DNA of 47,009 bases, from positions 1-47,009 of the IMG/VR virus record IMGVR_UViG_3300028610_001751; one strand, given 5' to 3'. The notes beneath the pieces are model-generated. The model ran no database searches, was not told where the DNA came from, and saw only the letters and a program-made list of their open reading frames with translations. This document shows positions 39,536-46,916 of this stretch, one piece after another. Source of the DNA: a virus. A program made the position numbers and the translations under genes. The stretch's first letter is position 1; each line of letters begins with the position of its first letter.

Positions 39536-39693
39536 TGCGCTTCCTGGGCGGCGGTCTGGATCAGATCGAGGTAGCGCCCCGGATTGTCCTGAACCCAGCG
39601 GTTCGCGGCAAGGTTGAGGGCGCGGACGATCCGACGGCGCTGATCCGCGTCGAGCTCGGGGGCGAGCTCGTCCCACCACTCGTAGTGGCTCAC
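39499..39693 (-). CDS. Small hypothetical protein
   Basis: 64 aa from GTG 39693 (GTGA overlap). Helical: SHYEWWDELAPELDADQRRR, IVRALNLAANRWVQDNPG, RYLDLIQTAAQEAHW. Overlaps the next gene by 37 nt. Function unknown. Confidence 0.6.
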   Translation of the reverse strand: MSHYEWWDELAPELDADQRRRIVRALNLAANRWVQDNPGRYLDLIQTAAQEAHWLTPLPPTAGI

Positions 39694-39887
39694 GAGTAGC
39701 GCTCGCTCTTGAGCTTCGGCGGCATAGGGCGACCACTTTCGTCGAAGTCACCAAAGACGCCGGCGTCGACGAGCTCGTCGCGCGTAATGCTGATCTCTCT
39801 GCGTCCGACGCCGAACTTCTCAATCACCAGATTCCAAAGGCGGCGACGCGCCCAGGAATACCTTTGCCAGGGCTCCGGCTTCCTCAC
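39690..39887 (-). CDS. Small basic hypothetical protein
   Basis: 65 aa from GTG 39887 behind GGAGGAGGG, overlapping the upstream stop (GTGA). Basic aromatic start (RKPEPWQRYSWARRRLWNLV), then a short alpha/beta end (EISITRDELVDAGVFGDFDE). The same frame is open upstream, but the GTGA junction decides the start. Function unknown. Confidence 0.6.
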   Translation of the reverse strand: MRKPEPWQRYSWARRRLWNLVIEKFGVGRREISITRDELVDAGVFGDFDESGRPMPPKLKSERYS

Positions 39888-40084
39888 CCCTCCTCCGCCT
39901 CCTCCGCTTTCGCGAACCTCTCCAGGCATAACAGGTGAGCCACGAGAACGCGGCCCGCCATGTTCGCAGGACCCTCCCACCCCTCAGCGGGGTTTGTTGC
40001 CGCGAGGTAGAAGAGCGCGTCCTGATCGTACCCGTTGGTGGGGGTCGAGCAGACGAGGCAAAGCCGGGTGGGTTCGGGCGTCAT
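39884..40084 (-). CDS. Small Cys-rich hypothetical protein
   Basis: 66 aa from ATG 40084 (ATGA overlap). CLVC at residues 9-12 and HLLC at 50-53 give a C-x2-C...H-x2-C set that could bind zinc. The middle reads GYDQDALFYLAATNPAEGWE, the end is acidic (KAEEAEEG). Part of a chain of tiny coupled genes. Confidence 0.6.
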   Translation of the reverse strand: MTPEPTRLCLVCSTPTNGYDQDALFYLAATNPAEGWEGPANMAGRVLVAHLLCLERFAKAEEAEEG

Positions 40085-40269
40085 CTCGGATCTGGCCCCT
40101 CGCAGAGGCGCTCGCGAAGGCGCTGGAAGAGCTTGAATGTCCAGTTCGTCGGCGCGTACGTCGTGAACCACAGGACCACCCTGGTCGGGAGCGGAATGTT
40201 CGCCGGGGTCTGCCCCCACGTCCCCTCACAGAAGGCAACGAACCGATGCGTGGCGCCGCGAGGCCTCAT
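40081..40269 (-). CDS. Small hypothetical protein
   Basis: 62 aa, ATG 40269 and stop both in ATGA overlaps. Basic with an aromatic core (VVLWFTTYAPTNWTFKLFQR). No motif recognised. Confidence 0.55.
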   Translation of the reverse strand: MRPRGATHRFVAFCEGTWGQTPANIPLPTRVVLWFTTYAPTNWTFKLFQRLRERLCEGPDPR

Positions 40270-40511
40270 CGCCGATGCCTCTCGGCGTGCGGGCAGTCCG
40301 AGAAGTGCGCCGCCATGTGCGGCACGCCGTCGAGCCGCTTGGCCGTGGCTTCGCTCAGGAGCATCGGCACGACCTTGCCGTCCTTCTTGCGCTCGATCTT
40401 GACCCAGTAGCAGGCGGCGCCGCAGGACGCGCAGTTCGTTTGCTCGTCGCGCGCCAGGTCGACGGGCCAGCCGTATTTGGCGACGTGCACGCGTGGTTCG
40501 TCACTCTTCAC
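40266..40511 (-). CDS. Zinc-finger-like phage protein
   Basis: 81 aa from GTG 40511 (GAGG upstream). NCASCGAACYWVKIERKKDG, then KVVPMLLSEATAKRLDGVPH and a C-terminal SHFSDCPHAER-like segment (AAHFSDCPHAERHRR). This 'CGA-x2-YW...H-x3-CP' layout is a widespread small phage/bacterial zinc-binding protein, often of unknown role. Overlaps the upstream gene by 11 nt. Confidence 0.65.
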   Translation of the reverse strand: MKSDEPRVHVAKYGWPVDLARDEQTNCASCGAACYWVKIERKKDGKVVPMLLSEATAKRLDGVPHMAAHFSDCPHAERHRR

Positions 40512-40668
40512 AGGGCACCGCCTCTGCGCTGAAGTGTCGTTCTCCTTTCCCCTCGATCGGCTCGACCGTGCGCGCAACGAAGCCCATGCGCCGGCCGAGG
40601 TCGGCCCAGTCTCGCGGCGAGAGCAGGCACTCGAGCCTTGCCTCGCTCGTCTCGAATTCCCTTCTCAA
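40501..40668 (-). CDS. Small protein (55 aa, TTG start)
   Basis: TTG at 40668 with GGAGG (GGAGGACCCAAC) upstream, overlapping the previous stop as TTGA. Product: RREFETSEARLECLLSPRDW, ADLGRRMGFVARTVEP, then a charged end. Too short for default gene calling, but the start signals and exact packing support it. Function unknown. Confidence 0.6.
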   Translation of the reverse strand: MRREFETSEARLECLLSPRDWADLGRRMGFVARTVEPIEGKGERHFSAEAVPCEE

Positions 40669-40844
40669 GTTGGGTCCTCCACGACCTCGACGCACTCGTT
40701 GATTGCCAGGTCCTTGTGAGCCACGGCTATTATCTCGCGGCCGAGCGCGCCGTCGACAATGAGCTTCACCATCTCGTGTTTTGCGGCCGTGTGGAGCACG
40801 CGGCCGGTAATCTTCGGAACCCACTCTCTCGTTAGGTACTGCAC
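40665..40844 (-). CDS. Small protein (59 aa, GTG start)
   Basis: GTG at 40844 immediately after the previous TGA, with GGAGG five bases upstream. Product: QYLTREWVPKITGRVLHTAA, KHEMVKLIVDGALGREIIAV, AHKDLAINECVEVVEDPT, a plausible alpha/beta mini-domain. It fills what would otherwise be an unexplained gap. Function unknown. Confidence 0.65.
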   Translation of the reverse strand: MQYLTREWVPKITGRVLHTAAKHEMVKLIVDGALGREIIAVAHKDLAINECVEVVEDPT

Positions 40845-41048
40845 TCAATCCTCCGCGTGCAAGAGCAACTCGTCGCCCTTGGCAACGAGGGTGATGCCTT
40901 GAGGCTCGTCCCACCCCTCTTCTTCCCCCGAGCAATCGGGGTTCTCCTGGTGGATCATCTCCTTCCAGGCGGCGACTGCCCCTTGCCAGGATGACGAGAA
41001 TACGAACATCGGCCGGTCGTCGTCCTGCACGCGATAAAGGTTTCGCAC
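40845..41048 (-). CDS. Small acidic hypothetical protein
   Basis: 67 aa from GTG 41048, directly abutting the terminase stop with GGAGG upstream. N terminus RNLYRVQDDDRPMFVFSSSW, helix QGAVAAWKEMIHQE, then beta strands (GITLVAKGDELLLHAED). The 'YRVQ...PMFVFSSSWQGAVAAWKEM' form recalls small phage proteins that modify a host process, but no family is certain. Confidence 0.6.
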   Translation of the reverse strand: MRNLYRVQDDDRPMFVFSSSWQGAVAAWKEMIHQENPDCSGEEEGWDEPQGITLVAKGDELLLHAED

Positions 41049-42587
41049 TTAGATCCTCCGCTTGCGGGTTTTCCTGGCGAGCATCGAGGCGTCCTCTCTG
41101 AACGGCTGCGGGAGCTCGACTGGGTACTTCGGGGTCTTCTTGCGCTTGGACAGATCCTTGCGCCAGGCGTGGAGCCAGAAGTACATCAGATCATCGCACC
41201 CGTGGTCTGGGCACCCCTCATCCGACTCTTCTTGGGGAACCTCGCCCTTTTCGGTCTCACGGGTCTTTGCGAGCACGAGGGCCGTGATCTCGTCGACCGT
41301 GCAGCAGGGCAATTCGTCCTTGTCGAGCCGCGGGTCGCGCACCCGCTCGCTCCCCGGCGCCCACAGATTGTCGCGCAGGAAGTAGATCGAGGGGTGCCCG
41401 TCGCCCTTGACCTTGAGACCCTGGCGGACGTGGTCGAAGCCGTGCCGCTTGCGCTTGGGCTTGTCCACGCCGACGCAGATTCGCGGCATCCCCCGCTTTT
41501 GGCACCAATCGTTCAGGTGCTTGATCGAGCGCGGCTCCGCCGAGTCGCAGACGACGAAGCGGAAGCGGAAGATTTTCCAGGCCTCGTAGATGACGCTCGA
41601 CCACCAATCGAGGTCCTTGTGCGTGTAGTACGTCTGTCGCACCTGGTAGGCGCGACGCTCACCGTCGACGCCCCAGGCCGAGAACGAGCCGGCCGCTTCC
41701 CATCCGAAGTCCATCGAGGCTCCGAACCAGCGCAGCTCCCGCTCCTCGATGTCGTCGTCGGTCACGCCGCGCTGGATTCCGATCGTCACGGTTTCGCCGC
41801 GGATGACCTCGCCGTAGGCGTCGCGCGGCCACGTGAGCTCCGCGCTCAGAAGGTGCACGTAGTCGCGGTACATCTTGTAGATCAGGCCCTCGGCCGTACG
41901 CCACAGGCCCAGGTAGAGGCGGTCGTGCGTGGCACCGCTGAGTTGGCGGTCGAGGCGGCGCAGGTAGGCCTTCGTCACCGTCGGATTGTCGGCGTGCACC
42001 GACATCAGGCGCAGTTTCCCGTCCTTCTCCGCCAGGTGCCCTTTCGGAAACCGGCGATTCAGATAGTGCTCGCCGGCGTCCGGGTTGCACGCCCCGATCA
42101 GAATGTGCCATCCGGGTCCACCTGGCCGGCGCAGCGCGCGGTGCAGAGACTCCCACTCCTTTTTCAGGAGCTCGGTGGCCTCTTCGACGAAAACAATCGT
42201 GTACTGCGTCGAGAAGAGCGAGCGCGGCTTGTCGAAGCCGCCCAGGCGCAGCTCGGCGCCGTTTTGGTGCACGTACTTGGTGCGGTACTCGCGCAGCCGG
42301 CCCTCGACCGAGGGGTGTTCAGGCCAGAGGACTTCGTTCTCAAAGGTGTCCTGGAACGAGTCGCGCAGGCTCGTCAGCGTCTTGCGCACGACGAGGATGC
42401 AGGCGCTCGGGTACATATCGAGCACCGTCCAGAGGAACTTGCCGATCCCGACGCTCTTGCCCGTGCCGGCAGGGCCCTCGATCAAGCACTCGTCTGGAAC
42501 CTCGCCGCGGCCCTGGATCCAGCGGAACGGAACGGCGGATGCACCATAGGCATTGTAGGTGCGCTGGACTTCAAGTGCGTCGGGCAC
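41049..42587 (-). CDS. terL: Terminase large subunit
   Basis: 512 aa, GTG 42587. ATPase: Walker A GPAGTGKS at 38-45, Walker B IVFVEE at 131-136 (catalytic Glu), coupling motif IGACNP at about 164-169. Nuclease: Asp293 (SMDFGWEA), Asp348 (FVVCDSAEP), Asp465/Asp466 (GCDDLMYFW), the three-acid RNase H-type centre. Basic C-terminal tail. Packages DNA through the portal. The phage type of ends (pac or cos) cannot be read from this alone, though the circularly permuted assembly is compatible with headful packaging. An HNH gene overlaps its start by 17 nt. Confidence 0.9.
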   Translation of the reverse strand: MPDALEVQRTYNAYGASAVPFRWIQGRGEVPDECLIEGPAGTGKSVGIGKFLWTVLDMYPSACILVVRKTLTSLRDSFQDTFENEVLWPEHPSVEGRLREYRTKYVHQNGAELRLGGFDKPRSLFSTQYTIVFVEEATELLKKEWESLHRALRRPGGPGWHILIGACNPDAGEHYLNRRFPKGHLAEKDGKLRLMSVHADNPTVTKAYLRRLDRQLSGATHDRLYLGLWRTAEGLIYKMYRDYVHLLSAELTWPRDAYGEVIRGETVTIGIQRGVTDDDIEERELRWFGASMDFGWEAAGSFSAWGVDGERRAYQVRQTYYTHKDLDWWSSVIYEAWKIFRFRFVVCDSAEPRSIKHLNDWCQKRGMPRICVGVDKPKRKRHGFDHVRQGLKVKGDGHPSIYFLRDNLWAPGSERVRDPRLDKDELPCCTVDEITALVLAKTRETEKGEVPQEESDEGCPDHGCDDLMYFWLHAWRKDLSKRKKTPKYPVELPQPFREDASMLARKTRKRRI

Positions 42588-43017
42588 GGCTGCGCTCCGT
42601 CCGGCAGATCAAGCAACTGCGCGCGACTCTTCCGCTGCGATGCGTCTGGAGGTACCAGTTCTCAGGCACCCACGGATGCCCCTGAGCACAAGCCTGCTTC
42701 AGCCTCCCTTTGAGCCCGCGCAGCGTGTTCTCGCGGTTGGTGACCGGCTCTAGGTGGTCCGGGTTCACGCACGGTGGGTTGCGGCAGCCGTGATCGAGCT
42801 GCAGTCCATCCGGAATGGGCCCCACGTAGAACTCGTACGAGAGCCTATGGGCGTACACCTGTGGCCCGCGCTTTCCCTCTGGTCGAATCTGACCGTAGCC
42901 CCTGCTCGTCTTGCCTCCGTGCCAAGGCCAGCATCCGTCAGGCTCGGGGCTGCGGGTAAACTTCTGCTCAAAACGCTCTCGCAGGTTCGCGGGGGTCGCT
43001 GGCCGAATGACGTTCAC
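42571..43017 (-). CDS. HNH endonuclease 3 (terminase-linked)
   Basis: 148 aa from GTG 43017 (GTGA overlap). Core: QVYAHRLSYEFYVGPIPDGL, LDHGCRNPPCVNPDHLEPVT, NRENTLRG, then CAQGHPW and CLICRTERS. Nearly the same core as HNH 2. HNH proteins next to terL assist terminase cleavage in several phages; it could instead be a selfish copy. Overlaps terL by 17 nt. Confidence 0.85.
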   Translation of the reverse strand: MNVIRPATPANLRERFEQKFTRSPEPDGCWPWHGGKTSRGYGQIRPEGKRGPQVYAHRLSYEFYVGPIPDGLQLDHGCRNPPCVNPDHLEPVTNRENTLRGLKGRLKQACAQGHPWVPENWYLQTHRSGRVARSCLICRTERSRARRT

Positions 43018-43313
43018 TCGTGCGAATCCTGCCCCGTGCGCCTGTGGAGGATCTCCTCGAGCTTGGTGCGCGTGTCGGCCAGGAGGGCGCGTCCGTTGCT
43101 GTAGACGCGCTCGGACCCCTTCTCGAGCAGCTCACGCTCCCAGCGGAAGAGCTCCTCCATGCCCTCCAGCTTGCCTAGGAGGTCGCAGTCGAGCGGGATC
43201 TGCGCACCCTCGCCGAGGATGCGCGCGGCCTGGCGGGCGCGGCGCGCTACGCGGCTCGTGGTCTCGTCGTCCTCGTACTCGACGGAGCGGTCCTTCCAGA
43301 GGTCGCGGGTCAT
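43014..43313 (-). CDS. Hypothetical helical protein
   Basis: 99 aa, charged and helical (RVARRARQAARILGEGAQIP; LEGMEELFRWERELLEKGSE; TRTKLEEILHRRTG). ATG 43313 overlaps the stop of the membrane mini-protein as ATGA. Function unknown. Confidence 0.65.
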   Translation of the reverse strand: MTRDLWKDRSVEYEDDETTSRVARRARQAARILGEGAQIPLDCDLLGKLEGMEELFRWERELLEKGSERVYSNGRALLADTRTKLEEILHRRTGQDSHE

Positions 43314-43465
43314 AGGAAGAGCGCCTTCAGGAGCACCTGAGTCGCCGTGAGCGTCGGGTCGCCGAACGCGAACACGACGCAGCGGACCCAGATGAGGATC
43401 CCGATGGCGATCGGTGCGGCTCGCCAGTGCCGCAGGTATTCCCTCAGGATCTCCCTGGGCTTCAT
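43310..43465 (-). CDS. Small membrane protein (51 aa)
   Basis: ATG 43465 and stop are both in ATGA overlaps with neighbours. Basic start (KPREILREYLRHWR), then one transmembrane helix (APIAIGILIWVRCVVFAFG) and a short hydrophobic end (ATQVLLKALFL). Too short for default calling, but the junctions are exact. An early membrane protein (superinfection exclusion or holin-like) is possible. Confidence 0.65.
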   Translation of the reverse strand: MKPREILREYLRHWRAAPIAIGILIWVRCVVFAFGDPTLTATQVLLKALFL

Positions 43466-43692
43466 TCGACCTCCCCGGGCGCGACATTGGCGTGCTCTAT
43501 GATGGGCGCGTAGGGCTGGCAGGGGGCGTAGTGGTAGAGCCCCGGCGCGGGATCGTCCTCAGGGAGCCACACGAAGGTCTCGCCCTCGCGGAGCCAGTAA
43601 TGACGATGCCTGTCGGGATAGGTCTTCCCGCACGGCTCGAGCTCGTACGGCGTCGGCGCTTTGTACCGGCTCGTGCGTCTATACGCCTTCAT
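43462..43692 (-). CDS. Small hypothetical protein, Tyr/Pro-rich
   Basis: 76 aa from ATG 43692. Basic start (KAYRRTSRYKAPTPYELE), Cys21 and Cys58, aromatic core (HRHYWLREGETFVWLPEDD; LYHYAPCQPYAP). It overlaps the small terminase gene end by 14 nt. Function unknown. Confidence 0.6.
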   Translation of the reverse strand: MKAYRRTSRYKAPTPYELEPCGKTYPDRHRHYWLREGETFVWLPEDDPAPGLYHYAPCQPYAPIIEHANVAPGEVE

Positions 43693-44239
43693 CCTCACCC
43701 TCCGCGTGCGGCGCCGGCCCGTCGTGCAGCACCACCGTCTGCGTGATCTCGCCGGAGTGCTCGACGGCGAGGCGGTTGCGCGTGGCCCACCTGGCGGCCT
43801 CACGGCGCTCGAGGAGCCACGACGAGGCCCGCCAGTCCTTCTTGGTGGAAGTGGTCTTCTTCTTGGCCACGAGCACCATCTTGCCGTGCTTGCCGTCCTT
43901 GTCGGTCTTCCACGCCCACTCCTCCTCCGTGCGGATCTCCTCAACCCCGTTGCCGGCGTCCTCGATGTTGCCGACTGCCCGCATCTCGGCTTCCGTGCTC
44001 GCGTTGCGGCAGTCCTTGGCGAACGTGATGTAGGGCTCCGCCGGCGGCTTGCCGTTGCTGCCCTTCTCTCCGAGCTCGAGCCAGCGGTAGTGCGTGGATG
44101 GATTGATCCCCCCGATCGCCGCGGCCGTCTCGTTGAAGTTGCCCGCGCGCAGCGCCTCAACGATCAGCGCGTGCTTCTTCTGGTTGTACTTTGTCCGCCG
44201 GCCCCCGCCGTTGTTCGACCCCTTCTTCGCTGCCGTCAT
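43679..44239 (-). CDS. terS: Terminase small subunit
   Basis: 186 aa with GGAGGAGAGACAAG before the ATG. Helix-turn-helix pattern in the first 60 residues: KKHALIVEALRAGNFNETAA, AIGGINPSTHYRWLELGEK, followed by a helical oligomerisation region (AKDCRNASTEAEMRAVGNIE) and a basic stretch with RREAARWATRNRL before an acidic tail. Recognises packaging sites. The order terS, three small genes, HNH, terL is compact. Confidence 0.75.
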   Translation of the reverse strand: MTAAKKGSNNGGGRRTKYNQKKHALIVEALRAGNFNETAAAIGGINPSTHYRWLELGEKGSNGKPPAEPYITFAKDCRNASTEAEMRAVGNIEDAGNGVEEIRTEEEWAWKTDKDGKHGKMVLVAKKKTTSTKKDWRASSWLLERREAARWATRNRLAVEHSGEITQTVVLHDGPAPHAEGEDEGV

Positions 44240-44555
44240 CTTGTCTCTCCTCCGCCCTCGGGGGCGGTCTCATTCCGTGCAGATCCTTCAGCCTAGCGTG
44301 TGCGCCCCGCGCTTTCCTCTTCTTGGGCGTCGCCCTCTTTGTGCGCCCGCGCACACGCCACTCCCGTCCGTAGCCCTCGGAGCTCGCCAGGAGCTTTCGG
44401 AACTGGCGGCGCTCGCTGGCCTCGAGCGGCGGGCCGTAGGCGAGGGGCACGCTCTCGTCGAGCTCGTGGGCCTTGATCGACCCGGGCGTGCCGAGCCGGT
44501 TGGCGTCGAACTTCGCCACGAGGCGCTGGAAGCGCAGGTCGGTCTTGCCCTTCAC
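44157..44555 (-). CDS. Hypothetical basic protein overlapping terS
   Basis: 132 aa from GTG 44555 (GTGA overlap with the Tat-signal gene). First 95 residues look real: KGKTDLRFQRLVAKFDANRL, PGSIKAHELDESVPLAYGPP, LEASERRQFRKLLASSEGYG, then a basic tail (RTKRATPKKRKARGAHARLK). The last about 27 codons run out of frame through the start of terS, an 83-nt overlap unusual for this genome. Function unknown. Confidence 0.6.
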   Translation of the reverse strand: MKGKTDLRFQRLVAKFDANRLGTPGSIKAHELDESVPLAYGPPLEASERRQFRKLLASSEGYGREWRVRGRTKRATPKKRKARGAHARLKDLHGMRPPPRAEERQDDGSEEGVEQRRGPADKVQPEEARADR

Positions 44556-44977
44556 TCTGAGAACCTGGGCATGGAGTACGGCGCTGGGCGGCACAGGCGC
44601 GGAGCCCAAAGACATTCGAGGGTTTCGTTGACGTAGTGTGCGGCGTACGGCTCGGACATCTCGCATCCGACCGACCGGAAGCCGTACTGTCGCCAGGCGA
44701 CATCAATGGCGCGCGCCCACCATTCAAGGGATAGCCCCGTCCGCTCCATGAAAAAGACCGACTTGCCGTTGTCGTCCCACACCTGAAGGCGCCCCGGCTG
44801 GGCGTACCCGAACCAGATGAACGCGGTGAAGCGGCCGTCTTCTCGGAGAGGGATGCCCTTGTATGTCGGATAGCGGTGGTCCTGCGGGCCGTAGCTTCGA
44901 GTCGCCGGCTGGAGCTTTGCCAGCAGCGGCGCGAACGGCGCGGCCAAGAGGCCCTTCAGGAAGGACCGGCGCTTCAT
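44552..44977 (-). CDS. Twin-arginine (Tat) signal protein
   Basis: 141 aa. KRRSFLKGLLAAPFAPLLAK is a near-ideal Tat signal (RRxFLK followed by a moderately hydrophobic stretch). The mature part is aromatic and Cys-containing (FTAFIWFGYAQPGRLQVWDD; LEWWARAIDVAWRQYGFRSV; Cys105, Cys122, Cys129). Export in folded state through the host Tat system is expected if the signal works. Surface or periplasmic role unknown. Overlaps the next gene as GTGA. Confidence 0.65.
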   Translation of the reverse strand: MKRRSFLKGLLAAPFAPLLAKLQPATRSYGPQDHRYPTYKGIPLREDGRFTAFIWFGYAQPGRLQVWDDNGKSVFFMERTGLSLEWWARAIDVAWRQYGFRSVGCEMSEPYAAHYVNETLECLWAPRLCRPAPYSMPRFSE

Positions 44978-45405
44978 GCCTCGCGCACGCTGTAAACCGG
45001 GATCATCTTGTACTCGTGCACGAGGATAATGTCCGCCCACGTCGGCGACAGGATCGTGAGCTCGACGCGGTAGATTTTGCCGCCTTCGGGGAACAGGCCG
45101 CCGGCGACGATGTCCGCCCACGGGATGAGCACGCGCACGTTGTAGCCGACGGCGTCCGGCTTCCAGCGCCCGTCCGTCTGCAGGGTGTCGAATACGCGCG
45201 TGTTCACGTCCACGCCGGCGCTGGGGTCCTGCGCGAGCAGCTCGTAGCCGACGTCTCGGCTCGTGACCTCGAACACCTGAATGTCGATGCTCGTGACGTC
45301 GGCCTCCACGAGGCGTACGCCGGTGCGCCCTGAGACGCGGTCGAGCGGCTCCCAGTCCTGGCCCTGGGGGAGCTCGTGTTTCCAGACTCGGAAGGTTGAG
45401 GCCAT
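44974..45405 (-). CDS. Virion-like accessory protein downstream of the fibre gene
   Basis: 143 aa, all-beta pattern (STFRVWKHELPQGQDWEPLD; GVRLVEADVTSIDIQVFEVT; GGKIYRVELTILSPTWADII). Size and early DVTSIDIQVFEV segment recall baseplate/tail upper-protein-like accessory domains; uncertain. It overlaps the fibre-like gene by 1 nt and couples to the Tat-signal gene. Confidence 0.6.
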   Translation of the reverse strand: MASTFRVWKHELPQGQDWEPLDRVSGRTGVRLVEADVTSIDIQVFEVTSRDVGYELLAQDPSAGVDVNTRVFDTLQTDGRWKPDAVGYNVRVLIPWADIVAGGLFPEGGKIYRVELTILSPTWADIILVHEYKMIPVYSVREA

Positions 45406-46916
45406 CAGAAATCTCCGTCGTCGCCGGCTTCGGACCCAGCGAAGGCGTTGCGTCCGCGCTCGGCGCCAGCCTGGGCATTATCGGCTTTGGTAGTGAACTG
45501 ATCCATGGCCGGTAGGTCCAGGTTCGTCACGACGGCCAACACCTCCTCGGAGAGCTCTTCCACCTCTACGGCTGCCGCCTGGCCGGTAAAGCGTCCTGTC
45601 TCCTCGGGGATTTCTTCGACCTCGGCGAGCTCCTGGCCGGCGAACCGGCCCACCTCCTCGGCAATCTCCTCGGTCTCGTCGATGGCCTGGGGCAGGGCCG
45701 CGATCCCGATGACGATCATTCGGCCGGCCGTGGCCGTCGAGAAGTTGAGCGTGAAGCCCAGTTCGTCCATCGAAACGAAGGTGGCCTCCGCTGCGACCAC
45801 GCCGGCGTCGTCCGGCAGGTACAGGGCCTCGTTCTCCGCGTGACTCTGGGCGTTCGAGGTTGGCGGGTTCGCGATCGTCAAGCCCTGCTCGCTGTACGCC
45901 GAGTGCGAGTATTCCTCGGACTCGGTGAACGCGCAGATCGCCTCCGAGCCCGGCAGGGGGCTCGCCGCCAGGACCGCGTCCTCGGTCGTCACGAGCGTCG
46001 CGATAGCCAGCACGAGCTCGGGGCGGAACCCAAGGCCCGTGAACGCCTGGTTCCCGGTGGTCCCCGGCAGGGTCTCGACGACGACCATGGCCGTGCGGAC
46101 GTCGGTGAACTCGAGAGCGAGGTACTGGGCCGGGATTGAGCTCCCGTTGCTGTCCCACGTGAAGCCCGACGCCGAGAAGGCCGTCACGATGCCCTGGCCG
46201 GCCACGCCCCCGTTGAGCTCGCCCAGCCCCTCGAGCGTCGAGAGGTAGCTCTCGGTCACGGTCGGCTCGGTGAGCGTCTCCCAGTCCAGGACAAGCGAGG
46301 CCTGCGTCTCTGAACCGTCGTTGACGGCCGCGCCAAGGCCCGAATCGTAGTCCAGCGTGGCCGCGGCTGGGCCCCCGCCGTAGTTGCCGTGCTGGGAATG
46401 GAAGAAGACGAGGTCCGGCTCGAACCCGATGTTCTCGAGTGTTGGGGTCGTGGGGACGTTCGCTTGCGCCACCACGAGGTTCGCCGTACCGCCGAACAGG
46501 ATGATTGTCATCCGATAGGCCGCGTCCGGGGTGTCGTCCCAGGTGATGCGGAAGCCGTTGGCAATGCCGGAGACCGAACGGGCGATCACGGTTCCCGTGC
46601 CGATCAGCGTGGGGGCCGTGCTGCTCGTGGCCGTCGGGTGCGGGATGACGATGGCGCGGTCGTTCGAGCCCCACGTCACGGTCTCGGGGACGGACGCGTT
46701 GGCGTCCTCCGAGCGCCGCGCGCTGCAAGCCTGGTTCCCGAGCTCGTCCGAGAAGCCCACCATCATGCGGGCGTGGGGCGCGTCGGCTCCGAGCGACGTC
46801 GCGCCGTTCAGGATGATGATGCAGCCCGAGAAGTCCGTGATGTCGGCGTGGGTAATGTCCTGGTTCCCGCCGGCGGTCTGGGCAACGGTGTGAACGATCG
46901 CGATCTCGTCGACCAT
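45405..46916 (-). CDS. Tail fibre-like / surface virion protein
   Basis: 503 aa from ATG 46916. Residues 1-410 contain repeated beta units with the phage signature 'IGFEPDLVFFHS' (about 160) and 'GLGFRPELVLAIAT' (about 290), each beginning with a Gly-x-Gln-type strand, typical of surface-exposed phage virion proteins. Residues 411-459 are three acidic repeats (DETEEIAEEVGRFAGQ; AEVEEIPEETGRFTGQ), clearly related to the 13-repeat array of the gene that precedes it on the circle. A Ser/Ala/Gly/Asp-rich tail follows. Likely host recognition or decoration. Confidence 0.7.
   Translation of the reverse strand: MVDEIAIVHTVAQTAGGNQDITHADITDFSGCIIILNGATSLGADAPHARMMVGFSDELGNQACSARRSEDANASVPETVTWGSNDRAIVIPHPTATSSTAPTLIGTGTVIARSVSGIANGFRITWDDTPDAAYRMTIILFGGTANLVVAQANVPTTPTLENIGFEPDLVFFHSQHGNYGGGPAAATLDYDSGLGAAVNDGSETQASLVLDWETLTEPTVTESYLSTLEGLGELNGGVAGQGIVTAFSASGFTWDSNGSSIPAQYLALEFTDVRTAMVVVETLPGTTGNQAFTGLGFRPELVLAIATLVTTEDAVLAASPLPGSEAICAFTESEEYSHSAYSEQGLTIANPPTSNAQSHAENEALYLPDDAGVVAAEATFVSMDELGFTLNFSTATAGRMIVIGIAALPQAIDETEEIAEEVGRFAGQELAEVEEIPEETGRFTGQAAAVEVEELSEEVLAVVTNLDLPAMDQFTTKADNAQAGAERGRNAFAGSEAGDDGDF
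45540..45686 (-). repeat. Three acidic repeats related to the 78-839 array
   Basis: Residues 411-459 of the fibre-like protein. The unit core E-E-I-x-E-E-x-G-R-F-x-G-Q is shared with the LamG-like neighbour. Shared repeats in adjacent genes point to recombination or gene conversion between them. Confidence 0.8.
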
